This document shows, piece by piece, positions 1-7,717 of a DNA stretch of 11,581 nt; the stretch's first letter is position 1, and every line of letters starts with the position of its first letter. Source of the DNA: Nitrospiria bacterium (GTDB lineage Bacteria; Nitrospirota; Nitrospiria; JACQBZ01); NCBI GenBank assembly GCA_919901335.1, contig CAKKOZ010000054.1:1-11581 (forward strand). The letters run 5' to 3'. The position numbers were made by a program, and so were the translations under genes. The notes below the pieces were generated by a model. It ran no database searches. It saw only the letters and a list, made by a program, of their open reading frames with translations, and had not been told where the DNA came from.

Positions 1-1258
1 CGGTCAGCAACAGGTGAGGATCCAGCGGCCAGAAGGCGTTGACATCCAGTTCCCATCCGAGATCGCGCGGGGCGCCGGCGGCCGGCTCTTCCGTCAGCCG
101 GGCACGGATGCCGGCCAGTTCGAGGCGGATCGGGCCGACGGGCCTCCATCCGATCGCGAGTTTCGCCGCGGTCAGTCCCCCGATATTTCCGCCGTCCCGG
201 TCGCTCACGGTTTCGTTGTTCGCCAGGATATGACCCAGGACAAAATTGGGCGAGATCGCATTGATGTTCAGTTTGTGTCCGGTCGGCGGAAGATCGCCCG
301 TCTTTTGACCCGTCGAGTAAAGACCGGTCAGTTGAATGTCCATCCGCCGGCCCGTCCAGCCGAACTGTCCGAGGGCATTGGCCCCGCGCAGATCGATCCC
401 CTGTCCGGCGGGATTGTTCGGAACCAGGGGCTGGTTCGTACGGATCGCGCCTTTCAGATAATTCAGCTCGGTCGCCCAGCGGAAGGACGGCCCTTGATGG
501 TCCATGGCCCATCCCAGTACGGCCAGCATCGCCTGATCATCGCCAAAATCGGAGAGCGGGCAGGCGGTGAATCCGATCCCGCACGGCGCGAAGAAAACGC
601 TCGGGTTGAAAGAAAGGTTCGGACCGTGGTCTTTTAAGAGCAACGCAAAGAGGCTCGATTCAAAACCGGCCCTTGGGGCCAGGTTCAGATCGGCCAGGTA
701 GGCCGAGGTGCTCCCCGACCCGCTGACATCATTACTCAGAAGGAGATCCACGAAGGTCAGACTGGCCCATCCCATCGGGATCGCAACCGAAACGGCATCG
801 GCCGTGTCGTCTAAAATCAGCCCATGCCCCAGCGTCACGCCCTGCCGTCCGACGACCAGATGGAGCCGCGGCCAGCTCACCCGTAGATAACCCTCCTTCA
901 GCCGCACGGCATCCAGACTACGCCCGAATCCGTTGCTGCCCAGCGTTCGGTCGCCGGTCCCGTCGACGGACGATGCGGAATTCAGAGCGGCGACATCCTG
1001 CCCGGCGGAGCCGTTGAAGAAATCCACCAGGACCACTCCGGTCGCAAGCCCCTCGGTCGCCGAAACCTTTAAGCGGAAACGGGCATCGTTGAATGCCTCC
1101 TGATCATCCTCGCTGCTGTTCAGGTCGGTCAGGTTGTCGGTATAGAAGCCCCGCGTCCGAAACTCACCGCCGAACTCTATCTCGGCGGCCCGGGCCGTCA
1201 AGGGCGCCGCGGCCGCCGTCAGCCACAGTACCATCAGACCGTAATAAAAACGCTTCAT
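1..1258 (-). CDS. Putative outer-membrane beta-barrel porin, alginate-export-like (3' end cut by window)
   Basis: An open frame of 419 codons runs from ATG at 1258 to the window edge with no stop, so the C-terminus is missing. The N-terminus is a clear Sec signal peptide: MKR, a hydrophobic stretch to about residue 20, then TARA/A with likely cleavage near residues 24-25. The mature part begins AEIEFGGEFRTRGFY and alternates polar and hydrophobic residues like beta-strands, with aromatic strand ends and Gly/Asn/Asp-rich turns. The stretch VVGRQGVTLGHGLILDD (about residues 136-151) resembles the GRQ...G.G..LDD region of alginate-export-type barrels and related porins. That resemblance is from memory, so the family call is tentative; barrel topology is better supported. 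Two cysteines (226 and 233) in a probable loop could form a disulfide. A strong ribosome site (AGGGGG, 6 bases before ATG) sits in the 23-bp gap after nuoN, so co-transcription with nuo is likely. The substrate is unknown. Confidence 0.75.
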   Translation of the reverse strand, partial: MKRFYYGLMVLWLTAAAAPLTARAAEIEFGGEFRTRGFYTDNLTDLNSSEDDQEAFNDARFRLKVSATEGLATGVVLVDFFNGSAGQDVAALNSASSVDGTGDRTLGSNGFGRSLDAVRLKEGYLRVSWPRLHLVVGRQGVTLGHGLILDDTADAVSVAIPMGWASLTFVDLLLSNDVSGSGSTSAYLADLNLAPRAGFESSLFALLLKDHGPNLSFNPSVFFAPCGIGFTACPLSDFGDDQAMLAVLGWAMDHQGPSFRWATELNYLKGAIRTNQPLVPNNPAGQGIDLRGANALGQFGWTGRRMDIQLTGLYSTGQKTGDLPPTGHKLNINAISPNFVLGHILANNETVSDRDGGNIGGLTAAKLAIGWRPVGPIRLELAGIRARLTEEPAAGAPRDLGWELDVNAFWPLDPHLLLT

Positions 1259-1264
1259 GATTTT

Positions 1265-1270
1265 CCCCCT
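1265..1270 (-). promoter_or_regulatory. Ribosome binding site of the barrel protein gene
   Basis: AGGGGG lies 6 bases before the ATG at 1258. It fixes the start and shows that the gene has its own translation signal although it follows nuoN by only 23 bp. The gap has no room for a separate promoter plus terminator. Confidence 0.7.
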
Positions 1271-1281
1271 CGACATCCGTG

Positions 1282-2724
1282 CTACCGGAATTGCAGCACG
1301 GCATTCTGGGCCAGATCCAGAAACGGGCCGGGATAGATCCCGATCAGCAAGACCGCCGCAGCCGCAACAGCCAGAACCATCACGGCGGCCGACGGAGCCA
1401 CCATCTGAACATTCTCATCCGGCTCTTTCATGTACATTACCATCACCACCTTGAGATAGAAATAGGCCGAGACGGCCGTGAAGATCACGGCGAGGACCAC
1501 CAGCCAGGTCAGGCCGGCATTCACGGCCGCCATGAAGATGTAGAATTTCGCGATGAAACCGGCCGTCGGCGGGATCCCGGTCAGCGAGAACATGAAGATC
1601 AGCATCGCAAAGGCCGCGAGCCGGTTCTTTCTGGCCAGGCCGGCGAAGTCGGCGATCTCGTCGCCTTCGACCCCTCCCCGGCGAAGGAGCATCACGACCC
1701 CGAAGGCGCCGAGGGTCATGAACGCGTAGACCCCCATATAGACCATCAGGCTCACGATCCCGAGACGGTCGCCGACGATCAGACCGATGACGGCATACCC
1801 GGCATGGGCGATGCTGGAATAGGCCAGCATCCGCTTGATATTGGTCTGGACCAGCGCCACGACGTTGCCCAGCACGATCGTGACGACCGCGAGGAGAATC
1901 AGGAGGAGCCGCCAGTCCGACTGAATCCCGCCCAGGGCCTCGACGAAGACACGGAGGAAGACCGCAAAGCTGGCCGCCTTGGAGCCGACCGAGAGGAAGG
2001 CCGTGACCGGCGTCGGCGCGCCTTCGTAGACGTCCGGCGCCCACATATGAAAGGGAACGACCGCGACCTTGAAACCAAACCCCACAATGAGGAGAATCAT
2101 CGCCAGAATCCAGGCCGGATTACCGATCTCCTCCCCCCTGAGATGCTGGGCCAGGGCCTCCAGATTCGTCGTCCCGGACAGCCCGTACAGAAGGGAGATG
2201 CCGAACAACAGGATTCCGGATGAAAACGAGCCCAGAATAAAATATTTCGCCGAGGCCTCCAGCGACTTCGCCTCAAACCGCTTGAAGCCGGCCAGGATAT
2301 AGAACGGAATTGACGCCAGCTCAAGCCCCAGAAAGACCGTGATCAGGTCCGACGCGGACACCATCACCATCATCCCGCAGGCGGCGAACAAGATGAAGGC
2401 GTAATACTCCCCGAGATCAATCCCTTCGCGTTTGAGATACCCTATCGAGAGCAGGATCGTCATCGCGGCCGCGACGTAGAGAATCAGCTTGAAGAAGTTG
2501 CCGAACGGATCGAGGATAAACATCCCGTTCATGACCGAAAGATCGGTCCACATCAAATTCACGGTCGCGTAGAAGGCCAGGCCCAGCGCAGCCAGCCCAA
2601 AAAAAGCCAGGATGTTCCGGCGGTCTTTTGGAATAAACGGCTCGATCAGCAGAATGGCGCAGGCATAGGCCGCCACGATGATCTCGGGAAGCACGGCACC
2701 GATGTCGGTAACGGAAAAATTCAT
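1282..2724 (-). CDS. nuoN: NADH-quinone oxidoreductase subunit N
   Basis: This 480-residue integral membrane protein is one of the three antiporter-like proton-pumping subunits of complex I, and its length is close to E. coli NuoN (485). The family's charged residues along the central axis are present: Glu135 in FLGLELAS, Lys219 in GFGFKVAVVPFHMWAPD, Lys249 in SVGSKAAS and Lys393 in GFIAKFYIF. The APDVYEGAPTPV segment (about 229-240) is diagnostic of the proton-conducting membrane transporter family, and about 13-14 hydrophobic helices can be traced. The ATG at 2724 overlaps the nuoM stop as ATGA, which implies translational coupling; a GGAGG lies 13 bases upstream, a long spacing. It is the last nuo gene, with the barrel protein gene 23 bp downstream. 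No truncation or missing residue is visible. Confidence 0.97.
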   Translation of the reverse strand: MNFSVTDIGAVLPEIIVAAYACAILLIEPFIPKDRRNILAFFGLAALGLAFYATVNLMWTDLSVMNGMFILDPFGNFFKLILYVAAAMTILLSIGYLKREGIDLGEYYAFILFAACGMMVMVSASDLITVFLGLELASIPFYILAGFKRFEAKSLEASAKYFILGSFSSGILLFGISLLYGLSGTTNLEALAQHLRGEEIGNPAWILAMILLIVGFGFKVAVVPFHMWAPDVYEGAPTPVTAFLSVGSKAASFAVFLRVFVEALGGIQSDWRLLLILLAVVTIVLGNVVALVQTNIKRMLAYSSIAHAGYAVIGLIVGDRLGIVSLMVYMGVYAFMTLGAFGVVMLLRRGGVEGDEIADFAGLARKNRLAAFAMLIFMFSLTGIPPTAGFIAKFYIFMAAVNAGLTWLVVLAVIFTAVSAYFYLKVVMVMYMKEPDENVQMVAPSAAVMVLAVAAAAVLLIGIYPGPFLDLAQNAVLQFR

Positions 2725-4238
2725 GGGCGGGTTAAAACCTCCGCGAGCTGCAACGACGTCGCCGCGCCCGCCTGACCGGCAGGCAGGCCGACCTGACCGA
2801 GCAGATGATCCACGCTGGCATGCAGCATGGACAGAAGCGGATTTGGATAAAATCCGATCCAGAAGACCAGAAGAACCAGCGGCGTCAGGATTGCCATCTC
2901 GCGCAGTCCGAGATCGGCCAGCCCCGCGTTTTCGGGCTTCGTGATCGGTCCGAACAGGATGCGCTGGACCATCCAGAGGAGATAGACCGCCGCCAGGATC
3001 ACCCCCAGTGTCGCGATGACGGCCACCCTGGGATACGCCATGAAGGTTCCAAGGAGAACAAGGAACTCGCCCACGAAGCTGTTCGTCCCCGGAAGACCCA
3101 GGGATGACAGGGCGAAGATCACGAGCATCGCGCCGTACCGGGGCATCGGCCGCGCAATCCCGCCGTAGTCCGCAATCTGGCGGCTGTGCGTGCGGTCGTA
3201 CGCCATCCCGACCAGAAGGAAGAGCGCCCCGGTCGTGATCCCATGGTTGATCATCTGGAGCAGCGCGCCCTCAATACCGGGAGCGTTCATCACAAAAATC
3301 CCCAGCGTGACGAAGCCCATATGCGATACGGAGGAATAGGCGATCAGTTTTTTGAGATCCGTCTGGGCCAGCGCCATATACGCGCCGTACAGTATCGCGA
3401 TCACCGAAAGGGTCAGGATGATCCCGGCGGATGCCTGCGAGGCCTGAGGCGCCATCGGCAGACAGAACCTTAGGAAACCATATCCCCCCATCTTCAGAAG
3501 AAGGCTCGCCAGGATCACGCTGCCGGCGGTGGGCGCCTCGACGTGGGCGTCCGGAAGCCAGGTGTGGAACGGAAACATCGGAACCTTGATTGCGAAGGCC
3601 AGAAAAAAGGCCCAGAAGATCCAGAACTGGACCGTCGCCGAATACGGCTGGCCCATCAGGCTTAAAATATTAAAGGTATGCCCTCCCGTGAAATAGAGGA
3701 CGATGATCGCGACCAGCAGCAGAAGGCTTCCCGCAAGCGTATAGAGGAAAAACTTGATCGCGGCATAAATCCGGTTGGGCCCGCCCCAGACCCCGATGAT
3801 CAGGTACATCGGGATCAGCATCGCCTCCCAGAACACGTAGAACAGGACGAAGTCCAGCGAGACGAAGACGCCGATCATGGCGGCCTCCATCACCAGGAGG
3901 GCGATCATGAACTCCTTGACACGGGAGGCGACGGCCGTCCAGGAGGCCAGGACGCAGATCGGCGACAGCAGCGTCGTCAGCAGGACGAACAGAAGGCTGA
4001 TCCCGTCCACGCCCACGGCGTATTCGATATTAAAAGCCGGCACCCACGGAACCCGTTCGACAAACTGCATCTCAGAACCGGTCGTGTTAAAGAGAAAGAA
4101 CAGCGGCACCGAGATCAGAAAATTGGCGAGGGTCAAGCCCAGGGCCAGTCGTCGGACCCGGTCGTCGCCCCGCATCAAACCCAGGAGGACCGCCCCCGCC
4201 AATGGGAGAAAAATCAGGACTGTTAAGATATGACCCAT
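2721..4238 (-). CDS. nuoM: NADH-quinone oxidoreductase subunit M
   Basis: This 505-residue antiporter-like membrane subunit pumps protons in the middle of the membrane arm between NuoL and NuoN. The conserved axis residues are present: Glu138 in VFWEAMLIPMYL, Lys218 in FAIKVPMFPFHTWLPDAHVE, Lys249 in LLLKMGGYG, His332 in INHG and Glu391 in FVGEF, the terminal glutamate that in NuoM replaces the lysine of the other pumps. The frame stays open upstream to 4328, but that part is the repeat-like spacer. The ATG at 4238 gives a normal MGHILTVLIF N-terminus and has AGGA 8 bases upstream, so it is chosen. The C-terminus carries a Gly/Ala/Pro-rich tail (about 481-505), likely soluble. The stop overlaps the nuoN start by 4 bp. 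Confidence 0.97.
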   Translation of the reverse strand: MGHILTVLIFLPLAGAVLLGLMRGDDRVRRLALGLTLANFLISVPLFFLFNTTGSEMQFVERVPWVPAFNIEYAVGVDGISLLFVLLTTLLSPICVLASWTAVASRVKEFMIALLVMEAAMIGVFVSLDFVLFYVFWEAMLIPMYLIIGVWGGPNRIYAAIKFFLYTLAGSLLLLVAIIVLYFTGGHTFNILSLMGQPYSATVQFWIFWAFFLAFAIKVPMFPFHTWLPDAHVEAPTAGSVILASLLLKMGGYGFLRFCLPMAPQASQASAGIILTLSVIAILYGAYMALAQTDLKKLIAYSSVSHMGFVTLGIFVMNAPGIEGALLQMINHGITTGALFLLVGMAYDRTHSRQIADYGGIARPMPRYGAMLVIFALSSLGLPGTNSFVGEFLVLLGTFMAYPRVAVIATLGVILAAVYLLWMVQRILFGPITKPENAGLADLGLREMAILTPLVLLVFWIGFYPNPLLSMLHASVDHLLGQVGLPAGQAGAATSLQLAEVLTRP

Positions 4239-4382
4239 ATTTTCATTCCTGCGCCGCCCGTGTAGATCCACCCAGCTCGCAAAGCAAGCGAGAGGGGGAG
4301 GCTCCATCCGGCTTTGACCGGCCTGCACTCGGCGGTTTGCAGCCGATGTGTGGAGGGGGCGACGCGAGCCCCTATAATCGAA
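4239..4382 (-). repeat. Structured, repeat-like spacer between nuoL and nuoM
   Basis: The 144-bp gap is by far the longest inside this nuo cluster. Read on the minus strand it holds several small inverted repeats: GGGGC/GCCCC (loop 7), CTGCA/TGCAG (loop 10), CCGG/CCGG (loop 6) and CTCGC/GCGAG (loop 7). The first matches the palindrome type seen in the other two repeat-bearing gaps. No gene is supported here, although the nuoM frame is open through it. It may be a miniature inserted element or an mRNA processing or stability structure; the sequence alone does not decide. No run of T follows the hairpins, so an intrinsic terminator is unlikely. Confidence 0.5.
4356..4372. repeat. GC-rich inverted repeat, copy in the nuoL-nuoM gap
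   Basis: GGGGC (4356-4360) and GCCCC (4368-4372) flank a 7-base loop. On the minus strand the element is preceded by TA, giving TAGGGGC, as in the copy at the end of nuoG. It lies 10 bases after the nuoL stop codon. Confidence 0.5.
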
Positions 4383-6317
4383 TCATTGCGCCATTAAATA
4401 AACCGCCAAAATCACAAACGTGCCGACCGCCATCACCAGCGCATAATGCTGAAGCTGACCGCTCTGGATCAGGCGCATCGTCCGGGCCCAGGCCAGCGCG
4501 GTCCAGCCGATGCCGTTCACCGCACCGTCAATCGTTCGGATATCCAGATGCCGCCAAAGGAGGTCCGCGACGCGGTTCGTCGGTCGGACGATAAGACGAT
4601 CATACAGTTCATTCATATACCACTGGTTCAACGACAGGCGGTAAAGCGCGGCCGCCCTCACGGCCAGCCGCTTTGGAATCTCCGGTTGCGTCACATAGAA
4701 GGTGCGGGCTGTCATCCATCCGGCCACTGCCGCGAGGACCGAGACCAGCATCAGAGGCAGCAACAGGCCGGAGGCCGGTTCGGCCAACTCGGACAGCCCG
4801 CCGGGCGAGAGCACCGGCCCCAGCACGGCCTCGATCCCGTTCATTCCATGTATCGGCAGTCCCGTCCATCCCACCGTTACCGACAAAACAGCCAGGACGA
4901 TCAGCGGAACGGTCATCACCGGAGGCGATTCATGCAGATGCTTCATCGCCTTCGTATCGACCCTGGATGGCCCGTGAAAGACGGTGTAGATCAGACGGAA
5001 ACTGTAGAGGGCCGTCAGGAAAGCCGTCACGACGCCCACACCCCAGAACAGAACGCCGGCTCCGCCGGAGATAAAAGCCTGAAAGAGGATCTCATCCTTG
5101 CTGAAGAAGCCGGCCAGCGGCGGGATCCCGGCCAGGGCCAGCGCTCCGACATAGAAGGTCCAATAGGTCACGGGGAGATAGGGCTTCAGCCCGCCCATTT
5201 TTCTCAAGTCCTGCTCGCCCGATAGCGCATGGATCACGCTCCCGCAGCAAAGGAAGAGGAGCGCCTTGAAGGCCCCGTGCGTGAGAAGATGGAAAATACC
5301 GGCCACCGATGCCCCGAGGCCGCAGGCCATGACCATGGCGCCCAGCTGGCTCACGGTGGAATAAGCCACAATGCGCTTGATGTCGTTCTGGGTCAGCGCG
5401 ATCGTGGCCGCGAACAGGGCCGTGCCGGCGCCGACCACGGCCACTACGCCCATCGCCGTTGGAGAAAGATTAAAGATCGGGCTCAATCGCGCCAGCATGA
5501 AGACACCGGCCGTCACCATGGTGGCGGCATGGATCAGCGCCGAGATGGGCGTCGGTCCTTCCATCGCATCGGGCAGCCAGACATGGAGCGGAAACTGGGC
5601 CGATTTCCCGACGGCACCCATGAAGAGCAGCAATGCGATCAGCGTCACGGCGGTCATCTCAAACCCGGCCACCGAGATCACCTCATTCACGTGCTTCGGA
5701 AGCTCGGCAAAGACCCGGTCGTAGTCCAGCGAGCCGACCAGGGCAAAGATAAGAAAGATCCCGATCGCGAAACCGAAGTCGCCGATCCGGTTGATGACAA
5801 AAGCCTTGGTCGCGGCGGCGGCAGCCAACGGCCGCTCATACCAGTGGGCAATCAGCAGATAGGAACAGAGGCCGACCGCCTCCCAGAAGATGTACAGTTG
5901 AAGGAGGTTGGCGGCCATCACGAGCATCAGCATCGAAAAGGTGAAGAGACCGAGGTAGGCGAAGAACCGGGCGTAGCCACGGTCGCCGCGCATGTAGCCG
6001 ATCGAGTAGACATGAACCAGACTGCTCACGATCGTGACGAGCAGAAGCATCACGGCCGTGAGCGCGTCGATATGAATCCCGATGGAGGCCTGGAACGTTC
6101 CCGAGGCGGCCCAGGTAAAAAAGGTCCGGTCGTGAGGACCGCCGGAGAGGACCGAACCGAAGGCGACGAACGAGAGGATCAACGAGCCGAGCACGGCCGG
6201 CACCGCGATCCAGTGGGCGCGGTCCCGCAGCCCGCAGCCGAAGAGCTCCGACAGGCCGATCACCACGAAGGCGGCCAGAGGAAGCAGGGGGATGAGCGCG
6301 TCCGTCAGCATCACCAT
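4383..6317 (-). CDS. nuoL: NADH-quinone oxidoreductase subunit L
   Basis: This 644-residue distal antiporter-like subunit of complex I is slightly longer than E. coli NuoL (613). The proton-path residues are present: Glu146 in IFWEAVGLCSYLL, Asp180 in NRIGD, Lys238 in VGKSAQFPLHVWLPDAMEGP, His263 in LIHAATM, His343/His347/Lys351 in FHLLTHGAFKALLFL, and Lys407-Asp408 in FFSKDEIL. The C-terminal part (about 545-625) fits the long amphipathic lateral helix that clamps the membrane arm, followed by a last transmembrane helix (about 625-643). Two starts are possible: ATG 6317, or ATG 6311, whose first A is the last base of the nuoK stop (TGATG). They differ by two residues. The GGAT-type ribosome site fits 6317 better by spacing, while the stop/start overlap favours 6311. 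The gene ends ten bases before a GC-rich palindrome. Confidence 0.97.
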   Translation of the reverse strand: MVMLTDALIPLLPLAAFVVIGLSELFGCGLRDRAHWIAVPAVLGSLILSFVAFGSVLSGGPHDRTFFTWAASGTFQASIGIHIDALTAVMLLLVTIVSSLVHVYSIGYMRGDRGYARFFAYLGLFTFSMLMLVMAANLLQLYIFWEAVGLCSYLLIAHWYERPLAAAAATKAFVINRIGDFGFAIGIFLIFALVGSLDYDRVFAELPKHVNEVISVAGFEMTAVTLIALLLFMGAVGKSAQFPLHVWLPDAMEGPTPISALIHAATMVTAGVFMLARLSPIFNLSPTAMGVVAVVGAGTALFAATIALTQNDIKRIVAYSTVSQLGAMVMACGLGASVAGIFHLLTHGAFKALLFLCCGSVIHALSGEQDLRKMGGLKPYLPVTYWTFYVGALALAGIPPLAGFFSKDEILFQAFISGGAGVLFWGVGVVTAFLTALYSFRLIYTVFHGPSRVDTKAMKHLHESPPVMTVPLIVLAVLSVTVGWTGLPIHGMNGIEAVLGPVLSPGGLSELAEPASGLLLPLMLVSVLAAVAGWMTARTFYVTQPEIPKRLAVRAAALYRLSLNQWYMNELYDRLIVRPTNRVADLLWRHLDIRTIDGAVNGIGWTALAWARTMRLIQSGQLQHYALVMAVGTFVILAVYLMAQ

Positions 6318-6613
6318 TTCATCCGGTTGACGTCTTCAACATGGATCGTCGACTTCCCGCGATACAGCGCGATGATGATCGCCAGGCCGACCACCACCTC
6401 GGCCGCAGCCACCGTCAAAACAAAAAAGACGAAGACCTGGCCGGTGACATTCTGCAGATAATGGGAGAACGCGACGAAGTTGATGTTGGCGGCATTGAGC
6501 ATCAGCTCGATCGAGAGCAGAATCACGATGATGTTCCTGCGGATCAGCACCCCGATGACGCCGATCATAAAAACAATCAGGCTGAGAATGACGTAATACG
6601 ACAGCGGAACCAT
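6311..6613 (-). CDS. nuoK: NADH-quinone oxidoreductase subunit K
   Basis: This 100-residue, three-helix membrane subunit links the quinone-site half of complex I to the antiporter-like subunits. Length and key residues match the family exactly: Glu36 in LLSIELMLN and Glu72 in TVAAAEVVVGLA correspond to the two essential glutamates of E. coli NuoK. The ATG at 6613 shares a base with the nuoJ stop (TAATG), and a strong GGAGG lies 5 bases upstream inside the end of nuoJ. The gene overlaps the start of nuoL by up to 7 bp. Confidence 0.98.
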   Translation of the reverse strand: MVPLSYYVILSLIVFMIGVIGVLIRRNIIVILLSIELMLNAANINFVAFSHYLQNVTGQVFVFFVLTVAAAEVVVGLAIIIALYRGKSTIHVEDVNRMKW

Positions 6614-7143
6614 TATTTCCTCCGCTCCTCTTTTCCGAAGATCCCTTTTTTCGCCAGAATGATCGCCCCGATCATCGCGACCAGCAGGATCAGCGAGGCC
6701 ACCTCAAACGGAAAAAGATAGGTCGTGTAAAGCGCCCGGCCGATCGCCTCGGTGTTTCCCTGAATCGCGGCGGCGGACGGCGCTAAAGAGACGGTGGGTG
6801 GAAAGCGGTCGGCAAATCCGGACCGGCTCAGGATGAGGACCGCCTCGATTAGGATCGCCAGCCCGACGACCAGGCCGACCACAAACTGCCGGTGATACCC
6901 TTCCTCGGCCCGGACGTTGAGCAGCATCACCACAAAAAGATAGAGGACCAGGATGGCGCCGGCGTAGACAATGATCTGGACCGCCGCGATGAACTCGGCA
7001 TCGAGCAGCACAAACAGACCGGCGACGTGAAAGAACATCACCAGCAGCGCGAGCGCGCTGTTCACGGGTTTGCGCGACGCGATCACCCCGATCGCCGTCG
7101 CCACGATGACGGCTGCAAAATAAGAAAACAGAATGAGAGTCAT
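6613..7143 (-). CDS. nuoJ: NADH-quinone oxidoreductase subunit J
   Basis: This 176-residue membrane subunit of complex I has five predicted helices. In other species its third helix switches between alpha and pi-bulge forms and couples quinone chemistry to pumping. The family signature IIVYAGAILVLYLFVVMLL (about 57-75, Tyr60, Gly62) is present, as is FEVASLILLVAMIGAI (about 146-161) near the C-terminus. The loop at about 105-137, before the last helix, is Pro/Ala/Ser-rich, as is usual. The ATG at 7143 has no recognisable Shine-Dalgarno sequence; the bases before it are A-rich (seven A, then CC). The 39-bp gap to nuoI holds nothing else clear. No in-frame alternative start with a better site was found. 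Confidence 0.96.
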   Translation of the reverse strand: MTLILFSYFAAVIVATAIGVIASRKPVNSALALLVMFFHVAGLFVLLDAEFIAAVQIIVYAGAILVLYLFVVMLLNVRAEEGYHRQFVVGLVVGLAILIEAVLILSRSGFADRFPPTVSLAPSAAAIQGNTEAIGRALYTTYLFPFEVASLILLVAMIGAIILAKKGIFGKEERRK

Positions 7144-7182
7144 GGTTTTTTTATGAACATCGAACCGATAGTGGACAGCGCT

Positions 7183-7716
7183 TCACTTAGCGGGGTAGCC
7201 CCGCTTGGCCACGTTAAAGAAGGCCGCATGGGGGTGCTGAAATTCGACGCGCGTCTCCCGGACCGGAAAGGCCCTGTCCCCGATCGCCAGCAACTGTTCC
7301 TTGTTGAGATTCAGATTCCGCTTGTCATAGGTCGCGTACTCGTACTCCTTGGTCATCCCCAGCGCGTTGACCGGACAGGCTTCGACGCACAACCCGCAGA
7401 AGACGCAGCGGGTCATATCCATTGCGTACTCCCTGGCATAGCGTTTGAGCGGCTGCCCCTCCACCTCGGCGCTGATTACCGTGATCACGCGCGATGGACA
7501 GGCCGCCTCGCACAGGTCGCAGCCGACGCATTTGTCGGTTCCGTCGTCGTACCGCAGGAGGGCGATGAAACCCCGGTAGCCGTTGGGAAGCACCCGTTTT
7601 TCGTGCGGGTATTGGATCGTGATGGGCCGGACGAAAAGATGCTTGAAGGTCGCCGCCATCCCCGCCAGAATCTCCAGGAACAGAATCTGTTGGAACAATC
7701 GCTTCAGCCGCTTCAT
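7183..7716 (-). CDS. nuoI: NADH-quinone oxidoreductase subunit I (8Fe ferredoxin-type)
   Basis: This 177-residue peripheral-arm subunit carries clusters N6a and N6b, which pass electrons from NuoG toward N2 and quinone. Two full ferredoxin motifs are visible: Cys63, 66, 69 and 73 in CVGCDLCEAACP, and Cys104, 107, 110 and 114 in CVFCGLCVEACP. The N-terminus (1-30) is an amphipathic, membrane-associating stretch followed by RPITIQYP, as in the family. The ATG at 7716 lies one base after the nuoH stop, with an AAGGGATAGG purine stretch overlapping the end of nuoH, so translation is probably coupled. Length is near E. coli NuoI (180). Confidence 0.98.
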   Translation of the reverse strand: MKRLKRLFQQILFLEILAGMAATFKHLFVRPITIQYPHEKRVLPNGYRGFIALLRYDDGTDKCVGCDLCEAACPSRVITVISAEVEGQPLKRYAREYAMDMTRCVFCGLCVEACPVNALGMTKEYEYATYDKRNLNLNKEQLLAIGDRAFPVRETRVEFQHPHAAFFNVAKRGYPAK

Positions 7717-7717
7717 C

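Noticed and set aside
1279..2223. A 314-codon plus-strand open frame opposite nuoN.
   Set aside because: Same shadow effect: a charged low-complexity translation opposite a membrane protein gene.
4239..4328. Possible 30-residue N-terminal extension of NuoM.
   Set aside because: The family start MGHIL at 4238 has its own AGGA ribosome site, and the extension reads through the hairpin-rich spacer.
5229..6461. A 410-codon plus-strand open frame opposite nuoL and nuoK.
   Set aside because: Its very high content of His, Asp, Glu, Arg and Gln is the mirror of hydrophobic membrane codons on the other strand; no ribosome site or family resemblance.
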